From Torymus aiolomorphi (taxonomy: Eukaryota; Arthropoda; Insecta; Hymenoptera; Torymidae), in assembly GCA_036365515.1 (NCBI GenBank), contig CM070873.1:193501104-193565103 (forward strand): a stretch of DNA of 64,000 nt. Direction: 5' to 3'. The notes below the pieces were generated by a model, which was given only the letters and a program-made list of their open reading frames with translations, made no database searches and had not been told where the DNA came from. Each line of letters starts with the position of its first letter. Position 1 is the first letter of the stretch. Below, in pieces: positions 12,272 through 24,512 of this stretch. A program made the position numbers and the translations under genes.

Positions 12272-13109
12272 CAAACACACACACACACATGTCAATACTC
12301 TTTAATATGTGAAATTATTTTATAACTATATGGGAATTGACCATAATATATGCTTTTTTAATTTCTTGTAATAAATCAACTGATATTCAATCTGTTTTTG
12401 TTAGCAGTATGAAAGAACACTGACGTTTTATAAGACTAGATCTAGGCAATACTATCGCTACTATCCTTTCAATTCCATACTTATGTTTGACGAATAACAC
12501 ATAAACCAGTACCAGTGAATTTTAACTTAAGGGGGCTAGACACCTTTTTTCTTGAGAAAAATCGAGTTTTTTTTTTGCTTTTTCTTATAGGAAAACATCC
12601 ATAAAATATGCTCCTTTTTACCCGAAAACGATATCTATTATTTTTTTTTTAGATATTGGTAAAATACTGATTAAACTATTTATCGATTTTTCATTGTAAT
12701 TTCATTTTTTTTCAATATTCAGTTTTTTCGACATACATACTTTTATTTTTTGGTAGAATTCTATTTTCTTTTAATTGTTAATATATTTTATACTTTTTAA
12801 TAAATCTACATTAATATATTTATAAATATAAATAAATACGCCGTAGAAATAACTCAATTTTATTAGAATAAAATAACAGAAAAAACTGACAAAAATCAAT
12901 CCGTGTATATAATTACGTGTAATTCATACTTTTCATGGTCGAAATATTTCTAATAATATAAAACAATTGAATATAAACCATACATATATAAGAAAATTGA
13001 ATACATAGAATAATTATTATATCTATCAAATAATATACCACAGTTTTATTGTATAAAACGATTTGGAGTAATCGGGCATGAACAACAGTAAGGCCCGTTA
13101 CACTCAAAA

Positions 13110-13238
13110 AAATATAAGGAACAGATGCAGAAATAACATGGGTTAGTATATCTATATATATGAGGAACAGCGAGGAATAAGCGCTGTTCCACATATATAT
13201 ATAGTAACCCATGGTATTTCTGCGTCTGTTCCTTATAT
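13110..13238. repeat. Hairpin inside the 5' part of the Kolobok-like element
   Basis: TATAAGGAACAGATGCAGAA at 13110 pairs with TTCTGCGTCTGTTCCTTATA ending near 13238, giving arms of about 60 bp. AGGCC-containing flanks (near 13091 and 13266) suggest a small MITE. Just after it, 13274-13365 carries two copies of a unit of about 57 bp (AATTATAGATAATTGGAC ... ACACCATGAAC). Confidence 0.6.
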
Positions 13239-13653
13239 CGTGTTCTGTGTTCCTTTGGCTGTAAAAGGCCTAATGTTGAACTATAGATAATTGGACTAAG
13301 GTACACCATGAACTATGTTGAATTATAGATAATTGGACAGTTGGACTATGATACACCATGAACTAAGAAACACACACATATCATACGTATGTTACATGTA
13401 AGCATTTGACACGGTAACCTACTTTTAGCTCTTTAATTTCTGTAAACACAAGTGTCAGCTGAATCGAATACTCGGATGGTTTAGATTCGTTTTACGTCGC
13501 TTTTTACGTAAAAAGTGTTCTTTTTGAGTAATTTGAGGTTCGTGTGTTTTGTTGCACAGTATAATTATTGTGTTTATATAGTTGTGAACTTTGTCAAATA
13601 TAAAAATAGTGATTAAAAAAAAAATTTAAAGTGACTTCTAACAAAGCTTAAAA

Positions 13654-15402
13654 ATGGCAGGAGATGCCAGAGGACGATTTACCAGCACTCATCCTGACGC
13701 CAAATACTCAAGAGGAAGAGTGAAGAAGAGACCAAAAATTTTTGAAGGGAATATCCACAAAGAAGAAAATGAGAGAAAGCGGAGAAGAACATCAACTTCA
13801 GCTAGAAAAATGAGAAATACATCAACATCTTTTCACTGCAATACGAAGAATAGAATTATCAACATCAGCATTCTGTTCCCTGAACTGGAAAAAGTGTTAT
13901 GTTGCAGTGAGTGCCATGGACCTGTTTGTATAAGCGAATCTAGCCTTCAAGGGTTTGGATTCAAAATTGATATAGTGTGTGACAGATGTGGTCAAATTAC
14001 AGGAATAAATTCTTCCAAGAAAGTTGGCCCCATGAGTAATGCATGGGAAATAAATAGAAGAAGTGTGCTAGCCACGCGTGCACTTGGCCACGGTCACACA
14101 GGACTATCAACTTTCTCTGGAATCATGGATTTATCACAAACAGTGGCTCATTCTGCTTATGATAAAATTAATGAGCAGCTTGGTAATATTTGTGCAGAAG
14201 CGGCTCAAGAGTCCATGGACACAGCAGTGAAAGAAGAACTAAAATTAACACCACCAAATACTGGACTTACTGTGTCTGGTGACGGCTCTTGGAGGAAAAG
14301 AGGCTTTTCTTCTTTACAAGGTGTTGCCAGCATTATTGGCAACAGATCTGGCAAGGTTTTAGATGTTACTATTAAAAATAATTTCTGTAAACCTTGCTCA
14401 GTTTGGGAGAAAAAAAAAGGAACAGTGGAATATGAAGAATGGTATGAAGAGCACGAACCAAATTGCACGGCCAACTATCAGGGCTGTGCTGGAAAAATGG
14501 AAGTAGATGGTATAAAGGAAATGTTCTCACGATCTGAAGAAAAATATGCAGTTAAGTATGAGTATTACATCGGTGATGGTGACTCTAAAGTGTTCAAGTC
14601 TGTGTCAGAAGCGGATCCCTATGATGACAAACTACAAGGAAAGAAGATAGAGTGCATTGGGCATGTCCAGAAGAGGATGGGCACTCGTTTAAGAAACATA
14701 AAGAAGGCATCAGGAAAGAAGCTTCTATCGGATGGAAAACCAATGGGTGGAAAAGGTCGCTTGACAGGGCAGGTGATCGGAACCTTATCTTCCTATTATT
14801 GAAAGGCGATCAGAGACCATTCAGATTCTGTCACTAGTATGAGAAATGCTATTTGGGCTACATATTATCATCAGTTGTCTACCGATCAGAGCCCTCAACA
14901 TCAATTCTGCCCATCAGGACTTACCAGCTGGTGTAAATGACAAAAAGCAAAGGCCAACAAAAAATTCAAGACTTTTAAACATAAAGTAGCCATTCTACTG
15001 GCCATCATGGATCAGGTGAGACCAATTTATGAAGACTCATCAAGTTCAGATCTTCTCCAGAAGTGTCTTGGAGGTTTTACGCAAAACTCTAATGAGAGTT
15101 TCAACAACTGCGTGTGGAAAATAGTTCCAAAAACCTCATTCAGTGGCTTGAAAGTTTTGGAAATAGGTACTCACATTGCTGTAACCTGCTTCAACCAAGG
15201 AAAAACAGGTATTCTAAATATCATGGAAAAGTTTGAATGCACTCCTGGATCGACTGCAGTACAATGGATGGAATCAAGCGACGAATTCAGACTTAGATCT
15301 GCAGAAAAGAAGACTGAAGCCAACACCAAGGATGCTCGTATTATGAGAAGACAAGCTAGAGAGCAGCTCCAGGATGATTCGTATGCAGCAGGTGCATTTT
15401 AA
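13654..15402 (+). pseudogene. Kolobok-like (Mutator-like domain) DDE transposase, two in-frame stops
   Basis: The start ATG at 13654 opens a basic N-terminus, then two CxxC pairs (CSECHGPVC and CDRCGQ at residues about 88-117) that may bind zinc. The Mutator-like transposase domain follows. Candidate catalytic acids are D in SGDGSWRKRG near residue 210, D in YIGDGDSKVF near residue 308, and E in NSNESFNNCVWK near base 15095. CSVW, CTANYQGCAG and H residues lie between, as in the family. The frame is continuous from 13654 to 15402 (583 codons) except for TGA at 14800 and TGA at 14938, the latter at a position where tryptophan is likely. No frameshift is needed, so inactivation looks fairly recent. 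If intact it would act in the nucleus to cut and paste the element. Confidence 0.75.
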
Positions 15403-15463
15403 ATTATGTAAGTATATTATATAATATATATGCTTTTGTGCATTAGACATGCGTATATTATGC

Positions 15464-15464
<1 letters not shown>

Positions 15465-15522
<58 letters not shown>
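15465..15522. repeat. (TA)n microsatellite
   Basis: A pure AT alternation of about 58 bp lies just downstream of the transposase frame. A second tract of about 68 bp is at 16105-16172. Confidence 0.95.
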
Positions 15523-15526
<4 letters not shown>

Positions 15527-15540
15527 AAATATATGAAACG

Positions 15541-16100
15541 CTAGTAATGCAGACACTTTCCGGAATTGAAATAGACTTATGCAGACAGAGACCGACTTAT
15601 GCAGACGTCAGCATAAATAGAGAGATTATTTCTTTAGTCACGCAAGACTTGCGCAGACACTTGTATAAACGGTATTACACTTATGCAGACGGGTCACGTG
15701 GTCTTATACATTGCTGTCAGTATAAGTCCATGTTCATATGATTATATATATATATATATCATTGGACGGTATTTTGAGGATTTCATAAAGAATTTGTACA
15801 ATAGTGGTGACACAAATATAAACATTGTTATAAACAACCAATAAACAAGCGCGTGACTAAAGAAATAATGACCCTAAGGTTATTGACTAACACCACGACG
15901 CCTGCGGCGCCCGCTTTTACGGAAAAATATCACGGAATTTCCGAAATCGATGTATTAACACACTATTGTGGAAACCGCTGAAAAATCCTCAAAATGCCTC
16001 TCGAGTGCTTTGGACTTTTGAGGAGACTCCTCAAAATGCCTACAAAATCCTCAAAATTCGGTATATATGACCTATATAATCCTCAAAATGCGTCCCAGAT
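15541..16100. repeat. Short-motif cluster in the noncoding half of the Kolobok-like element
   Basis: TTATGCAGAC or close variants occur five times between 15547 and 15690. A second motif, ATCCTCAAAATGC and its variants, recurs about five times between 15970 and 16092. No coding is visible. Whether these are binding sites or minisatellite remnants cannot be told from the sequence. Confidence 0.6.
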
Positions 16101-16101
16101 G

Positions 16102-16104
<3 letters not shown>

Positions 16105-16172
<68 letters not shown>
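16105..16172. repeat. (TA)n microsatellite
   Basis: Uninterrupted AT alternation, about 68 bp. Confidence 0.95.
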
Positions 16173-16178
<6 letters not shown>

Positions 16179-16398
16179 GTATATGTATACATAAACATAC
16201 GTATCTTACAAACATGCACACACATTAATTTTCACACACGAGGTACATAAAACTAAATTATATTTTTACACTTATTATAGAAATGTCATAAGCCAAGCAA
16301 TAATTGTATAATTAAAATTTACTTGCTTATAGCATTTCCATGCAAAAAATGTAAAAATATATTTTTGTTTTATATGCCTGGTGTGTGCAAGTTAGTGT

Positions 16399-16707
<309 letters not shown>

Positions 16708-18072
16708 CATATTGTTTTAAATAATTAAATAAAATAATAAAATATATATTATACGTGTTTCAGTGATTTTGAAAGAAAATACATCATCAAGCGACTACCA
16801 TGGGACCTTGCAGGACTTGACAAATGAGGTTAAGACAACACATTAACAACAAGACTTAAAAAAGGTTTTTAACCTAAGGCGAAAAAAACGATAAGTATTT
16901 AAGATAAATAAATTGATGCACGTATAGCCAAAATGTTATAAAATGACTAAAAGTTGATTTTATTTTCTAGGTCAAAAAATACCAAGGAAAATAAAATTCT
17001 ACGCAAGGAAGTCAATGCCAAATTGTTTTTCATAAACAGTATATGCATAAATATCAATATCAACTAAAAGGGAGTCGTGTTTTGGATATTTTTATGCATT
17101 ATGAGATATCAAAACTTTAAAGTTGATTTTCTCACAATATTGTTTTTAATAAAATAAGCTCACTGACCGTAAGCTTTAAAATATTCCTACGGATGGATTG
17201 ACTCCAGATTTAAACTGAGTATTTCTAAATGGTATAGTTTTCTTATCAGTGTATGGTTTTAAAATTGAATGTCAGAAAAAATTTTTACATTAAAAAAATG
17301 TTGGAAAAGTTTAAACAATTAAGAAAAATATCATAAAAAAAGAGGATAAAAAATTTTTTTTTCTTTGAATCAAAAATCCTAGCACTCTTAAGAAAACTAT
17401 ACCGTTTAGAAGTACTTAGTTTAAATCTAGAGTCAATCCTTCCGCAGGAACATTTAAAAGCTTACGGTCAGTGAAAAAACTTGTTTCATCGATAACTATG
17501 GTTCTGGACCATAAAAAAGGCTCAAACACAAGTCTAAGGAAAGGTAAATATACCCCCTTTTATATGTAAAAAGTGGGAAATAATTGGCTCACATTTATAT
17601 ATAGAAATATAAAATTTTTTTATTTCAGAAATAAAGGTGTCTAGCCCCTTAACATACTTTAATTGTGAATGATTGATAGAAAAATGTTTAGATAGATTAA
17701 AAATATTTAATTAGAGTTCATAAGATTTTTCATAATTTGTACGGTGTGTTCTGAATTGTTCGTAGAAGTATGGTTAAGGAAACTGAAAAAATTGGACATC
17801 AGACAAACTATCTTGAATGCACTAGTTTATTCCATCCTAATACCAGGCTGGTAATCCAATATAGTTCACCTCATGTCTAATTTTTTTAATTTTCTAACTC
17901 ATAATTTGTAAGCTTATACTAAGCAATTTTCCTAAAGTACATTATTTTCGACAAGGAAAGATTGAATATTTGTTGATTCAGTACAAGACAATAGAAAGCA
18001 ATAAAGCATTTATAGTTACTCCCAATTCACATACATTTATGAAGTAACTTCAAATACATTAAAGCGTACTAA

Positions 18073-18870
18073 CCCATTAAGTCCTAATCGACCATTTCAC
18101 AGTCGATTGGTTTTTGACTTAGAAAATAAAGAAAATTAATGAAAACTAATGAGGAAATGATTGTTTCCTATGTAAAATCGCCTGCTCTATCCGAATTCAG
18201 CATCCGATTTTTCACATTTTCCATGAAAAATTTAATATGGCCACTCAAAAATGAGGAAAATTTTCTTTTTCTGAAAATCGACTGTGGGCATTTATTTTAG
18301 TTATAAATCGATATAGTGAGGTCTGAATAGTCTGCATACAGGTTTTCGAGGTTGCTGAGTTCGAATCCATCATCAGATTTTCACTTTTCCAAAATGGTGA
18401 CTTCAAAATGGCGACTTTTTGGAAAAGTGAAAATCTGATGATGAATTCGAACTCAGCAACCTCGAAAACCTATAAAATGAATACTCACATGCATATTTTC
18501 GGAAAAATTTAATTTTCCACAGACTGAGTCGCCATTTTGAAGTCACAATTTTGGAAAAATAAAAATCTGATGATGGATTCAAACTCAGCAACCTCGAAAA
18601 CCTATATGCAGACTATTCAGACCTCATTATATCGATTTATAACTAAAATAAATGCCCACAGTCGATTTTCAGAAAAAGAAAATTTTCCTCATTTTTGAGT
18701 GGCCATATTAAATTTTCCATGGAAAATATGAAAAATCGGATGCTGAATTCGGATAGAGCAGGGGATTTTATATAGGAAACAATCATTTCCTCATTAGTTT
18801 TCATTAATTTTCTTTATTTTCTAAGCCAAAAACCAATCGACTGTGAAATGGTCGATTAGGACTTAATGGG
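18073..18870. mobile_element. Foldback MITE at a TTAA-type site (0.8 kb)
   Basis: The left end CCCATTAAGTCCTAATCGACC at 18073 is mirrored by GGTCGATTAGGACTTAATGGG ending at 18870. The arms extend for hundreds of bases, with a further internal inverted pair around GAGGTTGCTGAGTTCGAA. The flanks are CTAA at the left and TTAA at the right. The right arm of the large duplication shows the uninterrupted site near 20870. CCC termini plus TTAA resemble piggyBac-type MITEs. No coding is seen. Confidence 0.75.
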
Positions 18871-19606
18871 TTAACATGTACAGCTTTTTTTTTAGTACTT
18901 ATAATATTTATGATTTGCAAGTATTCTATATATAAAAGTAAAAGTTTTTGTTATATAACTTACAGTGAAAGAGGAAACTCAACACAGGTCATAAAATACT
19001 TTCTATATACCAAGCATCATCCTTGTACATACAGATAAGTCAATCAAGCCATCCCCAATGACGAAAGTCACCCAGACAACCCCAGAAGAATTAACAGTGG
19101 CTCAAGTAGCAATAGCAAACTATTAAATATTGGAATGTTACTCACCAGTTGAGAAGAGGGAAAAAACTTGCAAAAAGGGCTCTAATGGCATCATGTGCAG
19201 GGATCAGGCAGTAGAAGTCGCCACGACTGGCAGGGAAAGAAGAAATAGCTTTCCCCAGCTAAATACACAGATCCTCATAGCACAAAAAGGAAAATGAAGA
19301 AGCATAAGTCAGAAGCAAAAATACATGTAAGTGTGAATGCACTGCTCTCACCTAGATGTAAACATAGGAAACATAACTACGAAGATGACAGCTATACTCT
19401 ATAGGCCACGACGGCGGAAAACTCGCCACGACCTCGGAGATCACAGCATGGCCGTAGCTGTAGAACGTCTTCCTCGACGTAGAAACAGGAACCACCACAC
19501 TCTCACGTTTGAACTTTCGGCGTCGAAACCATTGAAACGCGTGCGCATTAAAGCGCCCGTCGATACGGCAGCTGAGCGCACATGTGCGTGAAAGCATGAG
19601 GCGCAG

Positions 19607-19731
19607 GGGCTCGATTCTCTAACGCTATCTCGGTGCGATACACGCGAGACAAGAGGTTTAGACCAATCAGAGAGCTTCTTTAAAAGAAAAAACGGGTTTG
19701 TCGACAGACGTAAGCTTATAGAATCAGTCCC
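19607..19731. mobile_element. 125-bp MITE with CAG target duplication (copy 1)
   Basis: The termini GGGCTCGATTCTCT and AGAATCAGTCCC are imperfect inverted repeats, flanked on both sides by CAG (19604-19606 and 19732-19734). A second copy of exactly the same length lies in the opposite orientation at 30243-30367. It sits in the spacer of the large inverted duplication. Superfamily not assigned. Confidence 0.75.
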
Positions 19732-20425
19732 CAGGGACAGTGCTTTATTTGGCACTCCCTCTCTCTTCTCTACCCCTCACAAACTCTCTTTGTCTCTCTG
19801 ATATCTTTTTGCACATCGATATCCATGGTTGCCGTATCGTCCGGCACTTTAATGCGCATGCGTTTCAATGGTTCCGACGACGAAAGCTCAAACGTGAGAG
19901 TGTGGTGGTTCCTATTTCTACGTTGAGGAAGACGTTCTGCTGCTGCAACCATGCTGTCATCTCCGAGTTCGTGAGTGTCGTGACGAGTTTCCCGCCGTCG
20001 TGGCCTATAAAGTATAGCTGTCATCTCCGTAGTTATGTTTCCTATGTTTATATCTAGGTGAGAGCAATGCATTCACACTTTCATGTATTTTTGCTTCTGA
20101 CTCGTACTTCTTCATTTTCCTAGTTTTGCTATTAGGATCTGTGTATTTAGGTGGGGAAAGCTATATCTTCTTTCCCTGCCAGTCGCGGTGACTTCTACTC
20201 CCTGATTCCTGCACTTGATGCCATTAGAGCCCTTTTTGCAAGTTTGTTGCCATCTCCTCAACTGGTGAGTAACATTCCAACATTTAATAGTTTGCCATTT
20301 CTACTTCAGCCACTGTTGATTTTTCTGGGGTTGTCTGAGTGACTTCCGTCATTGGGGATGGCTTAATTGACTTATCTGTATGTACATTTCCAAGGATGAC
20401 GCTTGCTATATAGAAAGTATTTTAT

Positions 20426-20730
20426 AGTACTGCGTGACTTAAGTCCGCACTTCAGACACGCCTTTCCATGCGGTAAGTAGCCCTTTCTGGCACCGTGTTT
20501 ATCGCACTCGCTACGCTCGTGCGCTAACCTCACGGTGCGAGAAAGGACTGCTGAAGATACGGAAAGGCGTGTCGACGGACTGAAGGCAGGCAGTACTATA
20601 AAATAACGTACGATACACGTGTCTCAAGTGACACTTTCTGACACGGCGTTAGCGCCCTTGCTGCGCTCGGGCGCGTAACTCGCCGTGCCGGAATGTGCCA
20701 CTTAAGACCCTTGTATCTTAATGTACATTA
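20426..20730. mobile_element. Twin-hairpin MITE, copy 1
   Basis: Two GC-rich stem-loops in tandem: one about 20450-20590 (stem around CCTTTCYGTATC / GGAAAGGCGTG) and one about 20615-20710 (stem around GTGACACTTTCTGACACGGCG). TTAT flanks both sides (20422-20425 and 20731-20734), and comparison with the left arm shows the clean empty site. Related copies are at 22228-22535 and 29130-30124. Confidence 0.75.
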
Positions 20731-20759
20731 TTATGACCAGTGCTGAGTTTCATCTTCCA

Positions 20760-21626
20760 TTGTAAGTTATATAACAATAACTTTCACTTTTATATATAAA
20801 ATACTTGCAAATCATAAATATTATACATAATAAATTAAAAAAAAAATCAAAAACCTGTATATGTCAATACACTTTAATGTATTTGAAGTTACTTTATAAA
20901 TATATGTGAATTGGGAATAATTATAAATGCTTTATTGCTTTCCATTGTCTTGTACTGAATCATTTAATATTCAGTCTTTTCTCATCAAGAATAATGTACT
21001 TTAGAAAAATTAAAAGAATTAGACATCAGACGAACTATTTCCTTAATCATACTTCTACAAACAATTCAAAACACACCGTACAAATTATGAAAAATCTTAT
21101 AAACTCTAATTAAATATTTTTATTTATCTAAACTTTTTTCTATCAATCATTTGCAATTCAAATATGTTAAGTTAAAATTCACCTCAATAAGATACTCAGC
21201 CAAGTATGAAAATTTTGATAGTACTGTTTTACATGTTATTCGTTAAAAATAAGTATGGAATTGAAAGGACAGTAGCGATAGTGCTGCCTAGATCTAGTCA
21301 CATAAAACGCCAGTGTTCTTTCATACTGCTAACAAAAACAGATTGAATATCAGTTGATTTATTACAAGAAAATAAGAAGCATATATTATGATGGCCAATT
21401 CACATCCCTTATATAAATTGAGCATTCGAGATAATCTATTTTGCCCTCGAACGATCTCGAAATCTCGAATAATCGAATCCGTCTCGAATCTCGAAAGGAG
21501 AGAAACAAAAGACGAAACAGTGGCGCGCGTAGCGCGCTGATTAACACTAGTATAGTTATAAAATAACTTCACATATTAAAGAGTATTGGCATGTGTGTGT
21601 TTAAGTTATTGTTATATAACTTACAG
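20760..21626 (-). mobile_element. TIR element (CTGTAAGTTATATAAC ends), copy B
   Basis: Inverted ends TGTAAGTTATATAACAATAAC at 20761 and GTTATTGTTATATAACTTACAG ending at 21626. About 0.87 kb, AT-rich, no coding capacity. It is the reversed equivalent of copy A and part of the right arm. Confidence 0.7.
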
Positions 21627-21736
21627 CAAAAGAAGAAACCCGTGCATTATTACTAAATGCTACTTGATCATTAAAATATAGCTTACAGTTTGTATGCTAA
21701 ATGGAGCAGTAAATTTAAAACATGGGTTTCTTCTTG

Positions 21737-22181
21737 CTGTAAGTTATATCACTATTTCTTGTACTTTTACACATAGAAGACGTGCAACTCATAAATATTA
21801 AATTAAACAAAAATTATTTAACTAATATTCAACCTTTTTCTGTTAAGAATAATGTATATTTTATAAATATAAGCCAAAATGCCATTAGTTACATTATAAG
21901 AGACTCATAACTAAGTCTTATATGCTTATTACATGGGTGGTAATATGAAAAAGCATTGGCTTTTTATACGGCTTTAGCAACTCATGCTTATACTGCATCT
22001 TCATCTAATAAAAACCTCATTAAATTTTGATATTATATCGAAATGTTCTTATTTTGCTAGTACTGGTTTACATGTTATTCATTAAACATATCTACAGCAG
22101 CGATAGTGGTAGAGGTGTAAAGTTATGAAATGTCAGTGTTCCTTCACACTAGAGTACAAGTTATTGTTATATAACTTACAG
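21737..22181. mobile_element. TIR element (CTGTAAGTTATATAAC ends), copy C
   Basis: A shorter, diverged relative of copies A and B with the same terminal motif at both ends. Internal similarity includes ACTGGTTTACATGTTATTCATTAAA and GTCAGTGTTCCTTCACAC near the right end. The 15-bp sequence AGCAGTAAATTTAAA lies on both sides, at 21705-21719 and 22197-22211. Confidence 0.65.
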
Positions 22182-22227
22182 TGAAAGAGGAACCTTAGCA
22201 GTAAATTTAAAGCAATATAATATTTAT

Positions 22228-22535
22228 AGCACGGTGTGACCAAAGCCCGCACTTTAGTCACGCCTATCCGTGTCTAAAGTAGTCCTTTTGTGCACCGTAT
22301 TTATCACACTAGCTACGCTCGTGCGCTAACCTCACGGTGCAAAAAAGAACTACTTTGGACACGGATAGGCGTGACAGCGGGCTTTGGGCAGGCAGTGCTA
22401 TGAAATAGTATACGATACTCGTGACTTAGTGGCTCTTTTTTGCACGGCGTAAGGTTAGTGCCCGAGCGCAGCGAGTTAACCTTACGCCGTGCAAAAAAGA
22501 GCCACTTTAGCCACACGTATCATAATATACTATCA
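22228..22535. mobile_element. Twin-hairpin MITE, copy 2
   Basis: Same two-stem architecture as copy 1, with long nearly perfect stems: CACGCCTATCCGTGTC at 22259 pairs around 22360, and GTGGCTCTTTTTTGCACGGCG at 22430 pairs around 22500. The first loop contains CTAGCTACGCTCGTGCG, close to copy 1. The left flank is TTAT; the right boundary is approximate. Confidence 0.7.
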
Positions 22536-22541
22536 TTACAG

Positions 22542-22880
22542 ACACAGAGAAAAATTCATTTGTAAACTTTACTATTTTTATAAGAAAATATATTATTTTT
22601 TATAATAGCGCTGGGACACCTCGACATTTAAGATTTTCACTATTTGAAATATTACTTTTTGACTGCTGAAAAAATAATAAAAATTACTATTTCAAATAGT
22701 AAAAATTTTCTACAAAAATAATAAAAATTATTATTTACAAAGTAAAATGTGCTACGAAAATAAAAATTACTGTTTCAAACAGTAAAAATTTCACATGTCG
22801 AGTGTGTCCCAGCGCTACTATAAAAGTAATAAATTTTCTTATAAAAACAGTAAAGTTTACAAATAAATTTTTCTCTGTGT
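22542..22880. mobile_element. MITE with ACACAGAGAAAAAT termini
   Basis: The left end ACACAGAGAAAAATTCATTTG at 22542 and the right end CAAATAAATTTTTCTCTGTGT ending at 22880 form inverted repeats of about 90 bp. They include AGCGCTGGGACAC at 22607 and GTGTCCCAGCGCT at 22805. The interior is made of short ATTTCAAATAGTAAAAA-like palindromic repeats. No clear target duplication was seen. Confidence 0.7.
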
Positions 22881-24034
22881 GGATTTTTTCCTAATTCAAT
22901 AGTATGTGATAATAACTAAGTAGCACTTGTTAATATCACTTGCAAACCATACATCAAAATTATGAAAAGTACAGTTTGGATAATTTCAACTCAGGCGTCG
23001 TTCATGTCAACACGCTAGTGTACTTACTGCGTGTGGGTATGCTGAGGATCTGGGGTACGCCAACCCTATTTCACCGTTGTTGCCGATGCCAACATCAAGG
23101 TGGTTACCATTGATTACTCGAGGGCGCGCTTGATGCCGGCCTCGCGTTATTTTGATATCGTGGGTCGGCGTCGAGTAGTGCGAGCCCGAGACTTGTTAAG
23201 CACCGTCTCGTCTTTCTGTTCTTTGCCGTCTGTTGTCATCGAGAAAATTATAGGTACCATATGTAGTAAATACAGTACAGGTATAAATAGAATACCATTA
23301 ATACATACATTTATGATATAATGTATGATTATTTTTATAAGCATATATATAAATACTTTCTATTAATAAAATTTTTCCTAATAAAATTATCATTGTCTTA
23401 ATTTTTTAACCTGTTATAATTAAAATTTTATTACAATTATAAATTAATATTATGTCATTGTTGAAGAAGGCATTAAATAAACGCATCTATTTATCAAGTT
23501 AATATTTTCACCAATATATTTAAAAAATTAGAATCGGAAAGTCAGCTGAGAAAACAGCTGAGTTCGCAGCTGTTTTTGCAACTGATTATTTTTAGCAGGG
23601 CGGATCATCGTGCGATCTTTTTCAGTGGGGAATGATGGTTTAGCAATCCAAATATTAATTTTTGAAAATGCAATAAACCATCAAAATCAATGTCAATAAT
23701 CAGTTCATTTGGGTTAAGCCTGATTTTTCGAAAAACTTCCATTTTTGTCATTAAAGAACTTAACAATTTTCTGGAAATTTTATATTTAATATTAAAAAAA
23801 GATAGTTAACTGGAGAACTGTTTCCATTAATTCAGAGTTACCGAAAACACTGGAAAAACGCGTTTCTTCATTAACTTCTTCCAGCAGAACTTAGAGTTTT
23901 TGAAGTCATGAGGCATTGAATTCTTGCACCAACTTTTTTTCTGGTATACGTAATGATCGGAATCAAGAAAACAATGTTCTTTTATGAACTTTACTTTAAT
24001 TTTAATAGCGAAATTTAATTAAGATTGACGAAAA
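22881..24034. other. AT-rich noncoding stretch within the HID1 locus
   Basis: No convincing gene. A GC-rich island at about 23090-23230 has an open frame but no recognisable product. Around 23536-23600 CAGCTG recurs next to an AGCAGGG end like that of the CCCTGTTGAAA MITE group. No HID1 exon following exon 6 could be found here. Confidence 0.5.
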
Positions 24035-24085
24035 AAGTCACATGAGATTTTGGCGTGAGATCTCACGTGAGATTTTTCAGTAGGG
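24035..24085. repeat. MITE end of the TTTTTCAGTAGGG group
   Basis: GAGATCTCACGTGAGATTTTTCAGTAGGG closely resembles in layout the right end of the element at 27853-28371. Only one end is recognisable. Confidence 0.5.
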
Positions 24086-24209
24086 CGCAAAAGTGCGCTA
24101 CTAGCGACACACGCGGGCGGTGAGTCGCACATGTTTCCGTTCGGCAAATAGCACTCGTGCGTGAATCACCTACTTCGCGCACTTGTGTAATCTACTATAA
24201 TTTACTTAC

Positions 24210-24440
24210 ACTGATCTGCCCTGGAATCGTTCAAATGGTATAAAATTGGCACTAAAACTTCTAAAACATCTGAACTCTTTAGTACATAATACAAAAATTT
24301 TTTATTATAATCGCATAATTTCCAAAAAAATACTAATAGTTCTTGATGGAAATGAACTTTTTTTGTTGAGTTAGGCAAATAAGTTTGCATCAGCGGATTA
24401 TTTAATAATCTTGTAATCCCTTTGAGAACAAAGTGAAAAT
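24210..24440 (-). CDS. HID1: HID1 exon 6
   Basis: Acceptor TTACAG before base 24440; donor GTAAGT after 24210. The reading continues the aspartate codon split after exon 5. Blocks such as FKGI-like VLKGITRLLNNPL, TYLPNSTKK, FHQELLVFFWKLCD and KSSDVLEVLVPIL match the HID1 family almost residue for residue (family sequence from memory). The exon ends one base into the next codon, after ADQ. The continuation expected in HID1 was not found between here and base 1, so the rest of the gene lies more than 24 kb away or is missing. Confidence 0.92.
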
Positions 24441-24512
24441 CTGTAAGCAAATTTTACCACTTATCTTAAGTATTTTGCAGAAAATAAAATAAAGATATAA
24501 TGTTAAAATTAC

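Larger units (their letters stand above)
19826..21660 (-). repeat. Right arm of large inverted duplication
   Basis: Reverse complement of the left arm, collinear throughout. It carries two insertions absent from the left arm: the twin-hairpin MITE at 20426-20730 and a segment of about 130 bp near 21408-21548. It preserves empty sites for the left-arm BEL (near 21595), Kolobok-like (21167-21170) and foldback (near 20870) insertions. The spacer between the arms is about 19578-19825. Confidence 0.85.

Noticed and set aside
23100..23321. 73-codon open frame in a GC-rich patch
   Set aside because: No HID1 or other family similarity and no splice signals that would link it to the gene.
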